Shown here one piece after another: positions 33,236 to 42,597 of a stretch of 64,000 nt of DNA (position 1 is the first letter of the stretch; each line of letters begins with the position of its first letter). The notes beneath the pieces are model-generated. The model saw only the letters and a program-made list of their open reading frames with translations, did not search any database and was not told where the DNA came from. The stretch spans positions 1,550,001 to 1,614,000 of the forward strand of contig JADJBK010000006.1 in assembly GCA_016703745.1 (NCBI GenBank), given 5' to 3'. A program made the translations under genes and the position numbers. This DNA is from Nitrosomonas sp. (GTDB lineage Bacteria > Pseudomonadota > Gammaproteobacteria > Burkholderiales > Nitrosomonadaceae).

Positions 33236-33508
33236 TTTTTATGAAATCCATATCAGCCAGATCATCCCATTAATTTTGGGGTCTACTTAAGTAGTATTCT
33301 TCTCAAGATAAAACCATAAGGAAATGATTTTATTATGTATAAAGACAAGAAACCCGTTCGTTTACCCCATCATGTTTCTTTACGATACCTTGCGGCCGGA
33401 TGCTGCTTATTACACCAAAAACTTGAGGTTTATTGCAACACCCGGTTGCTCTCAAAGAATATTACCAATCGACAATTAAATTATTTGACCCAACCCACTC
33501 CCTGATTC
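33236..33508. other. Intergenic region between ihfB and lapA
   Basis: 273 bp without a convincing gene. It contains a 12-bp palindrome CTACTTAAGTAG near 33283. A plus-strand open frame of 56 codons (ATG at 33335, stop at 33505) has an AAGGA stretch 12-13 nt upstream, but its product (MYKDKKPVRLPHHVSLRYL at the start) is unlike anything I recognise and it runs against the surrounding operon. Confidence 0.4.
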
Positions 33509-33808
33509 CTACTTTTTACTTTCGCTGGGAATCGCATCAATGAGTTCACGCATTTTTTTTCCAGCTTTGAAGTGTGGAACATATTTTGCGGGTACCTGAA
33601 CTTTCTCTCCAGACTTAGGGTTCCGACCAATGCGTGCTGGTCGGAAGTTAAGATCAAAGCTGCCAAATCCTCGAATCTCGATACGCTCCCCCTTAGACAG
33701 ACTGTTAGCCATCGCATCGAGCATAATTTTAACGATTAATTCGGCATCTTTAGCCAAAAGCTGCGGAAAGCGTTCAGCCAACCTGAATACCAGTTGAGAT
33801 TTTGTCAT
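33509..33808 (-). CDS. ihfB: Integration host factor beta subunit
   Basis: 99 residues. It pairs with IhfA to bend DNA at specific sites. The N-terminal helices (MTKSQLVFRLAERFPQL) are followed by the GFGSFDLNFRPARIGRNP beta-arm containing the intercalating proline, and by VPHFKAGKKMRELI. Size and sequence fit IhfB better than HU. Its start lies 9 nt after the rpsA stop, the standard rpsA-ihfB pairing. Confidence 0.96.
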   Translation of the reverse strand: MTKSQLVFRLAERFPQLLAKDAELIVKIMLDAMANSLSKGERIEIRGFGSFDLNFRPARIGRNPKSGEKVQVPAKYVPHFKAGKKMRELIDAIPSESKK

Positions 33809-33817
33809 GGTGCATCC

Positions 33818-35566
33818 TTATTGTTCTTCAGAACTTTTACCGTCATCCGCTCCGGAAGCCTTGCTCTCAATCTTGGCCCTCAGCAATGCACCAAGGTTGG
33901 TCGTTCCTGCATTGGCCGGAGCAGGCGATGAAGCAACTACTTTCACCGCTTTATCTTCTTCTTCTTTTAATTTCGATTTAACTGACAAACTGATATTACG
34001 GGTCTTACGATCAATATTAATGATTTTAGCTTCAATCTCATCACCTTCCTTTAGTTGCAGGCGAATATCTTCAACTTTATCGTGCGACAATTCGGATGCG
34101 CGCAGATAACCTTCTACATCTTCAGTCAGCGCAACAACTGCGCCCTTCGCATCTACGGATTTAACGACACCCTTAACAAGACTGTTTTTATCATTTGATG
34201 CCACATAAACGGTAAAAGGATCGCCTTCCAGTTGCTTAACACCCAGCGAAATTCGCTCTTTCTCAACATCAATGGACAATACAACCGCTTCGACTTCGTC
34301 TCCCTTTTTGAATTCCAGAATCGCTTTTTCGCCAGGCTGTATCCAGGAGAGATCAGACAAATGCACCAGACCATCAATATTACCAGGCAAGCCAATAAAC
34401 AAGCCAAAATCCGTAATCGATCTAATCTGTCCGCTCACTTTGTCTCCCTTCTCGTGAGTCAGCGCAAATTCATCCCATGGATTAGGTTTGCATTGCTTCA
34501 TACCCAGAGAAATCCGTCGACGATCTTCATCAATTTCAAGAATCATTACCTCAACCTCATCACCAAGCTGAACGATCTTGGATGGATAAATATTCTTGTT
34601 CGTCCAATCCATTTCCGAAACATGCACCAATCCTTCTATTCCCTGCTCTATTTCAACAAATACACCGTAATCCGTCATATTGGTCACTTTGCCAAACAGA
34701 CGGGTACCATGTGGATAACGACGTGATAGACCGACCCAGGGATCTTCCGTTAACTGTTTCATTCCCAGAGAAACACGATTTTTCTCTTTATCAAATTTTA
34801 GTATTTTAGCGGTGACCTCGTCCCCAACACTGATCACCTCACTAGGATGCTTAACACGTCGCCATGCAAGATCGGTTATGTGCAGCAATCCATCAATACC
34901 ACCCAGATCAACAAACGCACCATAATCCGTGATATTTTTAACAATCCCCTGTACTGTTGCCCCTTCTTCCAGGTTTGACAGTAACGCATCACGATCCGCA
35001 CCCAAAGTTGCCTCGAGAACAGCTCGCCGTGAAACCACTACGTTATTACGCTTACGATCAAGCTTAATAACCTTGAATTCCATTTCCTTATTTTCATAAG
35101 GTGTCATATCCTTGACAGGCCGGACGTCCACCAAAGACCCTGGCAAAAATGCACGAATACCGTTAACAGTTGCAGTCAAGCCACCCTTAACCTTGCCGTT
35201 GACCATGCCGGTTACAATCCTGCCCTCTTCCATGGCCGTTTCCAGATCAAACCAGGCACTCAAGCGCTTGGCTTTATCTCGTGATAACCGGGTTTCTCCA
35301 TAACCATTTTCCAGTGCTTCAATGGCAACACTGACAAACTCCCCTACCTTCGCTTCAATTTCGCCTCTGTCATTCTTGAATTCCTCAATTGGAATATAGC
35401 TCTCTGATTTCAAACCAGCATTAACAACCACAAAATTAAAATCAATGCGAATAATTTCAGCAGTTATTATTTCCCCGACCCGCATTTCTTTTTGCGAGAG
35501 GCTTTCTTCAAAGAGTTGCGCAAAACTTTCCATAGAACTTGTCACGCTGGTAGTAGCAGTAGTCAT
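33818..35566 (-). CDS. rpsA: 30S ribosomal protein S1
   Basis: 582 residues with six S1 RNA-binding repeats. The last four share the pattern seen in KVTNMTDYGVFVEIEQGIEG and KNITDYGAFVDLGGIDGLL. S1 holds mRNA on the small subunit, especially messages with weak Shine-Dalgarno sites. The acidic/Lys C-terminal tail ends in SGADDGKSSEEQ. It is preceded by a terminator-like hairpin (35632-35669), so it probably has its own promoter, and E. coli S1 controls its own translation through its leader. It is followed closely by ihfB. Confidence 0.98.
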   Translation of the reverse strand: MTTATTSVTSSMESFAQLFEESLSQKEMRVGEIITAEIIRIDFNFVVVNAGLKSESYIPIEEFKNDRGEIEAKVGEFVSVAIEALENGYGETRLSRDKAKRLSAWFDLETAMEEGRIVTGMVNGKVKGGLTATVNGIRAFLPGSLVDVRPVKDMTPYENKEMEFKVIKLDRKRNNVVVSRRAVLEATLGADRDALLSNLEEGATVQGIVKNITDYGAFVDLGGIDGLLHITDLAWRRVKHPSEVISVGDEVTAKILKFDKEKNRVSLGMKQLTEDPWVGLSRRYPHGTRLFGKVTNMTDYGVFVEIEQGIEGLVHVSEMDWTNKNIYPSKIVQLGDEVEVMILEIDEDRRRISLGMKQCKPNPWDEFALTHEKGDKVSGQIRSITDFGLFIGLPGNIDGLVHLSDLSWIQPGEKAILEFKKGDEVEAVVLSIDVEKERISLGVKQLEGDPFTVYVASNDKNSLVKGVVKSVDAKGAVVALTEDVEGYLRASELSHDKVEDIRLQLKEGDEIEAKIINIDRKTRNISLSVKSKLKEEEDKAVKVVASSPAPANAGTTNLGALLRAKIESKASGADDGKSSEEQ

Positions 35567-35631
35567 TATTAAAAAATACCCGATCGTAAAATGAATATCC
35601 CAAAAAAAACTTAATCAGGATAGGTTAGTTA

Positions 35632-35669
35632 AAAAAAACAGCGAGCTGCCACCAAGTGCAGCGCTCTGT
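35632..35669 (-). terminator. Terminator-like hairpin between cmk and rpsA
   Basis: On the minus strand, CAGAGCGCTGC pairs imperfectly (two mismatches) with GCAGCTCGCTG around a short loop, followed by eight T. It lies 26 nt after the cmk stop and about 65 nt before the rpsA start. It may end or attenuate aroA-cmk transcripts, leaving rpsA on its own promoter. Confidence 0.65.
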
Positions 35670-35694
35670 GCTTGTAAAATAAAATATATAAACA

Positions 35695-36393
35695 CTAAGT
35701 TACTGGATTTTCATGCGCTCTGGCATGTGATTTTGCTACAGCATAGCTGTCCAACACCTGCCCAACTGCTTCATCTATTGACAAATTGGATGTATCGAGT
35801 AGTTGCGCATCTGCCTGTTGCTTCAATGGTGACGATACCCGATCACTATCGCGCTGATCGCGCTCCCGTAACATTTGCAGCAAGTTGGGCATGTTAGCAT
35901 TAATACCTTTTTCCTTCAACTGCTTATGACGCCTGTTTGCACGCTCCTCAACGCTTGCTGTTAAATAGATTTTAAGCGTTGCATCAGGAAAAACTACTGA
36001 TCCCATGTCGCGGCCATCCGTAACCAGTCCCGGTAATTTACAGAAATCTCGCTGCCGTTGCAGCAATGCGGCTCGCAAAGCTGGAAAATGGGCAATTCTG
36101 GAAGCAAATTCACCACAGGATTCGGCACGTATCGCATCGTCAACATCTCGTCCATCCAGCCAGACAAGGGAAGCCTCGAAAGAAAAATTAATCTGCCTCG
36201 CAATTTCTGCCAATTGCACCTCATCGCTGGCACTTATGCTGTCTTGCAAAGCCCGCAGCGCTACCAGCCTGTATAGTGCACCACTATCCAGATAGTGAAA
36301 TCCGAGTTTTTGGGCCACCAGTCGAGCAACAGTTCCCTTGCCAGAAGCTGAAGGACCATCGACGGCGATAACAGGAACAGCTAAGTTATTCAT
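35695..36393 (-). CDS. cmk: Cytidylate kinase
   Basis: 232 residues. It phosphorylates CMP and dCMP. The P-loop DGPSASGKGT is at about 12-21, followed by HYLDSGALYRLVAL. The CMP-binding TDGRDMGSVVFPDA and the LID region with RRHKQLKEKG and RDQRDSDR are present. It sits between aroA (40 nt upstream) and rpsA, as in many proteobacteria. Confidence 0.97.
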   Translation of the reverse strand: MNNLAVPVIAVDGPSASGKGTVARLVAQKLGFHYLDSGALYRLVALRALQDSISASDEVQLAEIARQINFSFEASLVWLDGRDVDDAIRAESCGEFASRIAHFPALRAALLQRQRDFCKLPGLVTDGRDMGSVVFPDATLKIYLTASVEERANRRHKQLKEKGINANMPNLLQMLRERDQRDSDRVSSPLKQQADAQLLDTSNLSIDEAVGQVLDSYAVAKSHARAHENPVT

Positions 36394-36433
36394 ATTCAGA
36401 TTGACTCAACTTAATGATTAAACTTGGAAAATT

Positions 36434-37741
36434 TCAGGTATCGAAATGGGCCAGCATTTCAAATTGCTTAAAATACTCTGGAAAGGTTTTGGCTACACAA
36501 TCAGGATCCAGGATACGTATTGGCACACCCAGCGAGATTAGCGAAAAACTCATTGCCATGCGGTGATCATCATAGGTGTTAATCACAGCACCCGCATTAG
36601 GGGAACCATCAGGCGGAGTAATGCGTATAAAATCCTCGCCCGATTCAATTTTTGCACCCAATTTACTCAATTCAGCCGACATTGCCGCAATTCGGTCGGT
36701 TTCTTTCACCCGCCAGCTGCCAATATTTCTCAGCGTGGTGGTCCCTTGCGCAAACAGGGCCGCTGTCGCCAACGTCATTGCCGCATCAGGTATATGATTG
36801 CAATCCATATCGATCGCCACCAGCTGCTTACCGGTAACAGACCGGCGTGGTGAGCTGCATTCAATCCAGTTATCGCCCATTTTGACACACGCCCCCATCT
36901 TTTCGAGAGCCTCAACAAAACGAATATCTCCCTGTTGACTCGCACGTCCCACCCCCTCTACACGCACGGGCCCGCCTGCAATTGCACCCGCCGCGAGAAA
37001 ATAAGATGCTGAAGAGGCATCTCCTTCAATCTGAACATTGCCAGGGCTGCGGTAGACCTGCTCGCCAGCCATACTAAAACGCTGCCAGGATTCATGCTCG
37101 ACGCACACCCCAAAACGTGACATTTGCTGCAAAGTCAATGAAACATAGGGTTGTGATATCAATAAGCCATCAATTGTGACCACCATTGATTTCCCTGTCA
37201 GCGGCAGTGCCATGAGCAAACCACTGAGGAATTGGCTGGATATATCTCCTTTAATTGTCATTGCACAAGGCTGGATGCTTGCCGGATGAATTTCAATCGG
37301 CGGAAAACCAGCTTGCCCCGAATAATTTATACTAGCCCCAATTTGGCGTAGTGCATCCACCAGATCTTCGATGGGACGCTCATGCATCCGTGGCACACCA
37401 GCTAAATAATAATGTCCATGCATCAGCGCCAGCACTGCTGTCAACGGTCGAAACGCCGTGCCTGCATTACCTAAAAAAAGTCGGGCCTCCCTGACCGGAA
37501 ACTCCCCCTGACAACCTGTTACCTCAACATCACCCTCTTCAGAAAATTTTATATGAGTCCCCAGCGTCTTCAAGGCAGTCAACATTTGACCGGTATCATC
37601 TGAATGCAACAATCCTGAAATAGTAGTTACACCCTCAGCCAAAGCGGATAACAGCAATATCCGATTGGAAATACTTTTTGAACCGGGCAAACGAATTACA
37701 CCGCGCACTTCAGGGATTAAAGGAAGATCAAGCCAATTCAT
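36434..37741 (-). CDS. aroA: 3-phosphoshikimate 1-carboxyvinyltransferase (EPSP synthase)
   Basis: 435 residues. It joins shikimate-3-phosphate and phosphoenolpyruvate in the chorismate pathway. LPGSKSISNRILLL binds shikimate-3-phosphate, LGNAGTAFRPLTA binds PEP, and PRMHERPIEDLVDALRQ and the C-terminal WRVKETDRIAAM and YDDHRMAMSF are class I signatures. It is the first gene of the minus-strand block; the upstream tyrA/pheA/serC genes often found here are absent, with a small plus-strand gene instead. Confidence 0.97.
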   Translation of the reverse strand: MNWLDLPLIPEVRGVIRLPGSKSISNRILLLSALAEGVTTISGLLHSDDTGQMLTALKTLGTHIKFSEEGDVEVTGCQGEFPVREARLFLGNAGTAFRPLTAVLALMHGHYYLAGVPRMHERPIEDLVDALRQIGASINYSGQAGFPPIEIHPASIQPCAMTIKGDISSQFLSGLLMALPLTGKSMVVTIDGLLISQPYVSLTLQQMSRFGVCVEHESWQRFSMAGEQVYRSPGNVQIEGDASSASYFLAAGAIAGGPVRVEGVGRASQQGDIRFVEALEKMGACVKMGDNWIECSSPRRSVTGKQLVAIDMDCNHIPDAAMTLATAALFAQGTTTLRNIGSWRVKETDRIAAMSAELSKLGAKIESGEDFIRITPPDGSPNAGAVINTYDDHRMAMSFSLISLGVPIRILDPDCVAKTFPEYFKQFEMLAHFDT

Positions 37742-37929
37742 GTGGCGCTCACCAACATTATAAAATTACTCGCAATTTGCACACCATTTGAAGTATCTCA
37801 AAGAAATTCTGAAACAACTTCTTTGGCTGTGCAATGTCTATCATCACCCGCGCAGATCACATACAATATGCTGCTTTCAGGGAAACACCATTCAATGAAT
37901 CACATTTTTAACAACAACGAGGCCAATTA

Positions 37930-38178
37930 ATGGAAGACTCTTATCTAAGCACTCTAATCTATTCAATTCTGGCGCTACCAATCGTATTCGGAATACTCTA
38001 TTGGATCAAAATTCGCAGGGATGCTCGTCGCAACGAATCAGGCGAGGTTGAGTACACCAGCGTTGCACAGGCTATCGGTTTCCTGGTGGTTGAGGGCTTA
38101 ACAGTTGTGGCCAGTCTGGCCATTATGATCGCAGCAATATCCGGAATTGTCCGATATATTATGGTCACTTTCTCCTGA
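37930..38178 (+). CDS. Small two-helix membrane protein of unknown function
   Basis: 82 residues with two clear hydrophobic helices (about 8-26 and 47-75) joined by a charged loop (KIRRDARRNESGEVEY). A GAGG stretch lies 8 nt before the ATG. It is isolated between aroA (divergent) and topB (convergent). No family is recognised. Downstream, AAGGCGGCT and AGCCGTCTT (about 38188-38212) form a hairpin with one G-U pair that could end transcription. The topology supports a real inner-membrane protein. Confidence 0.6.
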   Translation: MEDSYLSTLIYSILALPIVFGILYWIKIRRDARRNESGEVEYTSVAQAIGFLVVEGLTVVASLAIMIAAISGIVRYIMVTFS

Positions 38179-38251
38179 CCGAACAAGGCGGCTCGTTATA
38201 AGCCGTCTTGCTCACCAATGCATTCAGTTTACATATCCAGACACCACCCGA

Positions 38252-40765
38252 TCAGGAGGCAGCAGCTTTTCCAGATTTACTTTTGGGAGTAGCTGCTTTC
38301 TCCTTGTTTTTTTTCTGCTCAAATTCAAACCCGATTTTACCGCCAGGCACTACTACCAGATAAGCCGAAAATGGACGACTTTTTTTTGAAATAAACTTAT
38401 TCAGCAAATCTGTTCTTCCAGCCTGCAATAACTTAACCACTTGCTCCGGTTCTATCGGGCGACTCAATATAATTTTACCGGTTTTAAAGCTGCAAGCAGG
38501 CTCCACACCTACCGCCTTTTCACAAACATAAAACATTTTATGCTCATAGACTGCATGTCCACACTGGGGACAGGCGCCCAAAGACAACTGTCCAGAAAAA
38601 TCAATCTCTTCTTGCGCCTGATCTGCTTCATTACCAAAATCGAATTTCATCTCGTCATCATCATTCAGCCTGACCATGGCATTGAATAGACGACCCATCT
38701 TGCTGCGAAAACCAGATAAAGGACCAACCGCCCTCGTCGCGATCAAAGCTTCCATTTCTTCTACCTCAAATTGCCGCCCTGCCAGGATTTTCCATAACGC
38801 AAAATCACATTGCTGACATTGAAACTTTTTGTAGTTTTCCTGCATCTTTCCACCACAGCGCGGACAAGGCGTGCTGAGCGCAGCAAAATCACCATTAATG
38901 GTTTTACCACGATGGCTTTTAGCTTGCTCGACGATATGTCGAGTCATGGCAGCAATCTTGGCCATGAACTCCTCGCGCTTGAGCTGCCCTTGTTCGATTT
39001 GACGTAACTGAGATTCCCAGTCACCCGTCAGTTCCGGTGATGTCAATTCGGGTATTTTTAATCCGCGCAGCAAAGTAATCAATGAAAACGCCTTGGCAGT
39101 TGGCTGAAGTTCTCGCCCTAGTCGCTGCACGTAATTTTCAAAAATTAAACCCTCAATAATCGCCGCGCGTGTTGCTGGCGTACCCAATCCCTTGTTACTC
39201 ATCGCCGCACGCAACTCCTCATCCTCAACCAATTTACCTGCACCTTCCATTGCTGACAACAGGGTAGATTCATTAAATCGCGCAGGTGGTCGAGTTCGAT
39301 TAGCCAATACCTCAACTTTTTCAGCAATCACAGGCTTATCCAGCGCCACCGCCATCAACACGGGAGCAACCTTATCTTCCTGATCAAGTTGACTGCTACT
39401 ATCCTGTTTACCATAGACAGCTTGCCATCCAGCATGAATCAGCACTTTACCTTCGGTCTTGAATAGCTCATCCCGCACACAGGTAATCCGCGTGGTAATC
39501 AGGAATTCTGCCGCCGGATAAAAAATTGCCAGGAAGCGTTTCACAACCAGATCATAAAGTTTCGATTCAGCTTCGTTGAGTTTTTTTGCTGCAAACGTGG
39601 TAGGAATAATGGCGAAATGGTCAGATACTTTGGCGTTATTGAAAATCCGCTTGTTGGGCTTAACCCAGTCCGCCGTCAAAATATGCTGCGCAAACTGGCC
39701 ATACTCCGATGACACCAACGTTTGCAGCGTTTCTTTGACAGTCTGTTGATAATCTTCGGGTAATGCACGCGAATCTGTTCGCGGATAAGTCAGAACCTTA
39801 TGCTTCTCGTAGAGCGCCTGAGCGAGTCCAAGCGTTGCTTTAGCGGAAAACCCGAAACGGCTGTTTGCTTCTCTCTGCAAACTGGTTAGATCATAAAGCA
39901 GCGGGCAGTTCTCCTTGGTCGGTTTGCTCTCTTCCGAGACCAGACCAGACTGCCCCTGGCATTTGTCACGAATTTCCTCAGCCCTGACTAATTCCCAAAC
40001 CCGGTCTGCCCTGCTATCAGCCTCATTTTTAGATTTGATAAAACTCTCATCAAACCATTTACCGGCATACGTCCCATTTTCAGTCGCAAAAGTCGCGTGA
40101 ATCTCCCAGTAATCTCTGGCGATAAATTTCTTGATGGCCTCTTCGCGCTCGACCAGAATAGCCAGTGTAGGCGTTTGTACCCGCCCAACCGTAGTTTTAT
40201 GAAACCCCCCTTCCTGAGAGTTAAACGCGGTCATCACGCGAGTACCATTGATACCAACCAACCAGTCAGACTCTGAACGGCTAACCGCAGCATCTGCCAG
40301 CGATAAAACTTCGCTGTCATCCAGTAAATGATCAAACGCATCACGAATGGCGGCAGGGGTCATCGATTGCAGCCACAATCGTTTAATAGATTTCCTGCTG
40401 TTGGCATGCTGGACGATATAGCGAAAAATGAGCTCACCTTCTCGACCCGCATCACAGGCATTGATCAACGTATCCACATCCTTGCGTTTAATCAGCTTGC
40501 TTAACAGCTTCAGACGGGCAGCTGTTTTCTCAATCGGCGCCACATCAAAATGTGGTGGAATAACAGGCAAATTATCAAAGCTCCACTTGCCTCGCTTGAC
40601 TTCGTATTCCTCGGGAACAATCAATTCAAGCAAATGCCCGACAGCAGAAGACAAAACGAACTCATCACTCTCGTAATAGTCGTTTTCCTTAGTAAAATTG
40701 CCGAGCGCTCGTGCAATATCATTTGCGACAGACGGCTTCTCAGCGATAATCAGTTTTTTGCTCAT
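38252..40765 (-). CDS. topB: DNA topoisomerase III
   Basis: 837 residues, a type IA topoisomerase that relaxes negatively supercoiled DNA and decatenates gapped molecules. The Toprim motifs are KLIIAEKPSVANDIARAL (1-20) and NACDAGREGELIF (about 104-116). The catalytic Tyr lies in LTYPRTDSRALP near 325. The C-terminus adds two zinc-ribbon-like units (CPRCGGKMQENYKKFQCQQC and CPQCGHAVYEHKMFYVCE) and a Lys/Ala-rich tail. The length exceeds E. coli TopB (653) because of these additions, as is usual in betaproteobacterial versions next to smg-dprA. Confidence 0.95.
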   Translation of the reverse strand: MSKKLIIAEKPSVANDIARALGNFTKENDYYESDEFVLSSAVGHLLELIVPEEYEVKRGKWSFDNLPVIPPHFDVAPIEKTAARLKLLSKLIKRKDVDTLINACDAGREGELIFRYIVQHANSRKSIKRLWLQSMTPAAIRDAFDHLLDDSEVLSLADAAVSRSESDWLVGINGTRVMTAFNSQEGGFHKTTVGRVQTPTLAILVEREEAIKKFIARDYWEIHATFATENGTYAGKWFDESFIKSKNEADSRADRVWELVRAEEIRDKCQGQSGLVSEESKPTKENCPLLYDLTSLQREANSRFGFSAKATLGLAQALYEKHKVLTYPRTDSRALPEDYQQTVKETLQTLVSSEYGQFAQHILTADWVKPNKRIFNNAKVSDHFAIIPTTFAAKKLNEAESKLYDLVVKRFLAIFYPAAEFLITTRITCVRDELFKTEGKVLIHAGWQAVYGKQDSSSQLDQEDKVAPVLMAVALDKPVIAEKVEVLANRTRPPARFNESTLLSAMEGAGKLVEDEELRAAMSNKGLGTPATRAAIIEGLIFENYVQRLGRELQPTAKAFSLITLLRGLKIPELTSPELTGDWESQLRQIEQGQLKREEFMAKIAAMTRHIVEQAKSHRGKTINGDFAALSTPCPRCGGKMQENYKKFQCQQCDFALWKILAGRQFEVEEMEALIATRAVGPLSGFRSKMGRLFNAMVRLNDDDEMKFDFGNEADQAQEEIDFSGQLSLGACPQCGHAVYEHKMFYVCEKAVGVEPACSFKTGKIILSRPIEPEQVVKLLQAGRTDLLNKFISKKSRPFSAYLVVVPGGKIGFEFEQKKNKEKAATPKSKSGKAAAS

Positions 40766-40828
40766 AGATTGCTTTCAGGTTACTCGAAGACGCTTCATAC
40801 CACAAAAAACTGCTATGCGAAAGACATA

Positions 40829-41287
40829 TCAATGCCGTGAATGAGAATCACTGACTACAAAAAGTTTCTCCGCTATAGAGTGCTCTGATAACCGGTTCTG
40901 CATCCACAGATCAAACAGAACGACCAGTTTTATTTTTTCCAGACTGGCATGGTCGCCATCCATCTCGATGACGCGCTCGATCAGCAGCTCACGTTGCAGC
41001 GGATTAATGATGCCCGTCTGCTCAAGAAACAGAATAAACCCACGCCCCTCGATATCGATAATCTCCATTTCTTCTGCTGAAAAATGGCGAAGTGATCGAC
41101 TTTCGATCAGACTGGCCGGGTAGCGATCAGCATCATTTTCGGAGAGTCCGGAAAGCCAGTCGAGCGCAAGCGTTATCTCATCGTCTTCAAATCCAGCCAT
41201 TGTCAATTTATGAGTTAATGTGGCCGGATCGGGACAACGACCGGCTTCAAAATAATTTTCAAACAGATACAAAAGAATATCGAACAT
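40829..41287 (-). CDS. smg: Smg protein (DUF494)
   Basis: 152 residues from the ATG at 41287 (MFDILLYLFENYFEAG). A longer frame from 41383 adds a non-family N-terminus. Smg is a small, acidic, helical protein of unknown role, conserved beside dprA. The conserved C-terminal stretch is LIERVIEMDGDHASLEKIKLVVLFDLWMQN (interrupted here for brevity by region: about residues 90-120). It lies between dprA (105 nt upstream) and topB. Confidence 0.92.
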   Translation of the reverse strand: MFDILLYLFENYFEAGRCPDPATLTHKLTMAGFEDDEITLALDWLSGLSENDADRYPASLIESRSLRHFSAEEMEIIDIEGRGFILFLEQTGIINPLQRELLIERVIEMDGDHASLEKIKLVVLFDLWMQNRLSEHSIAEKLFVVSDSHSRH

Positions 41288-41392
41288 AACGTACTTTATG
41301 ACTTTTATTGACTGCAGGACACTTCTGCGACCAGTAAACAAGCCATCTGATGGATGCCTGCCGCCGCAATTGTTAACTCGCACATGATAGCA

Positions 41393-42502
41393 TCAACTGA
41401 TGCGCTGATAGCGCCCCCCGGGCAAACTCCCTATTTTCCCCTCCAATTCCAGAGTCAACAGCATAGTTGACACCGCCTCCGCCGTGAAGCCACTGCGTTC
41501 GCACAATGTGTCAATATCTGCAGCATCGTGCCCCAGGTAAACCAGCAATGCGGCATCACCCTGCTTATGCTCGATTACATTTTCCTGCTGCAGACTAACT
41601 TGTCCCGCATCAGAATGCTGCCCGGAGAAACAGTTGAGTTCATCCAGAATATCCTGAATATTTTCAACCAATTTGGCACCTTGCTTGATCAGTGCATGAC
41701 AGCCTTTTGACAACGGCGAGTGAATCGAACCAGGAATAGCCATGACTTCACGCCCCTGTTCCAGCGCCAGCCTGGCGGTAATAAGCGATCCGCTGTGCAG
41801 CGTAGCTTCAATGACCAGACAAGCCTGACTCAGGCCGCTGATAAGACGGTTGCGTCGCGGAAAATTACTTCCAATCGCAGGAGTGCCTAAGGGAAATTCT
41901 GAGATCAGCGCACCCACTTTTGCCAATTGATGCGCCAGCACGTGATTTCTGGCCGGATACACGATATCCAGGCCCGTCCCAACCACAGCCATACTGGAAC
42001 CCGCTCCCCGCAAGCCACCTTCATGTACAGCCGCATCAATTCCCTGCGCCAGACCACTCACAACGCAAAATCCGGCATGGCTCGCAGCCTCTGCAAATGC
42101 TCTGGCATTAGTCAATCCTTGCGGAGTAGCATGACGACTACCCACCATGGCAAGCGCCGGCAGCGCAAGCAGATGGCGTTGTCCCTTGAAATAGAGAATA
42201 GGGGGAGGATCGGGAATATTGAGGAGCGCAACAGGGTAGTCAGGATCAACCAGCGTAATTAGACTGTTAGCCGGATCGGACAGCCAGTCAATCGTTCTGA
42301 CAAAATTTCCCTCATCCACCTCACGCTGAAAAATACGGGAAGCAACCGGTTTTTTGACCACGCGCTCAAGCGAATGAATGTTTGTGGCAAAAATCTCGTC
42401 GGGACTACCAAAAGCGGTAAGTAATTTTCGGATTGCACCACCACTCAATCCTTTAATCAAACCAAGACGAAGCCAGGATTCGATATCCCGATCAATCGAC
42501 AT
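41393..42502 (-). CDS. dprA: DNA processing protein DprA (Smf)
   Basis: 369 residues from the ATG at 42502 (MSIDRDIESWLRLGL); a start at 42511 adds three. DprA loads RecA on incoming single-stranded DNA in natural transformation. A helical N-terminal domain (about 1-75) precedes the Rossmann-fold domain with GSRHATPQGL, VVSGLAQGIDAAVHEGGL, NHVLAHQLAKVGALISEFPLG and FPRRNRLISGLS. A C-terminal winged-helix (DLC-like) domain follows (IDTLCERSGFTAEAVSTML). It is divergently organised with respect to def and follows the LysM protein gene. Confidence 0.96.
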   Translation of the reverse strand: MSIDRDIESWLRLGLIKGLSGGAIRKLLTAFGSPDEIFATNIHSLERVVKKPVASRIFQREVDEGNFVRTIDWLSDPANSLITLVDPDYPVALLNIPDPPPILYFKGQRHLLALPALAMVGSRHATPQGLTNARAFAEAASHAGFCVVSGLAQGIDAAVHEGGLRGAGSSMAVVGTGLDIVYPARNHVLAHQLAKVGALISEFPLGTPAIGSNFPRRNRLISGLSQACLVIEATLHSGSLITARLALEQGREVMAIPGSIHSPLSKGCHALIKQGAKLVENIQDILDELNCFSGQHSDAGQVSLQQENVIEHKQGDAALLVYLGHDAADIDTLCERSGFTAEAVSTMLLTLELEGKIGSLPGGRYQRIS

Positions 42503-42597
42503 AAAAAGCAACTATCCTCACAGTGAGCAGCTTGTTACTCAACTTAACGAATCACAAGTCCAAAAAGACGTGAGTATAGAAGTTTCAGCCTTGCCTG

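Noticed and set aside
33335..33505. 56-codon open frame on the plus strand between ihfB and lapA
   Set aside because: Poor ribosome-site spacing, opposite to the operon, and no family-like features; noted only in the intergenic entry.
37742..37930. 62-codon frame starting next to aroA
   Set aside because: It starts at the aroA ATG complement, has no ribosome site, and its composition is unlike a conserved protein.
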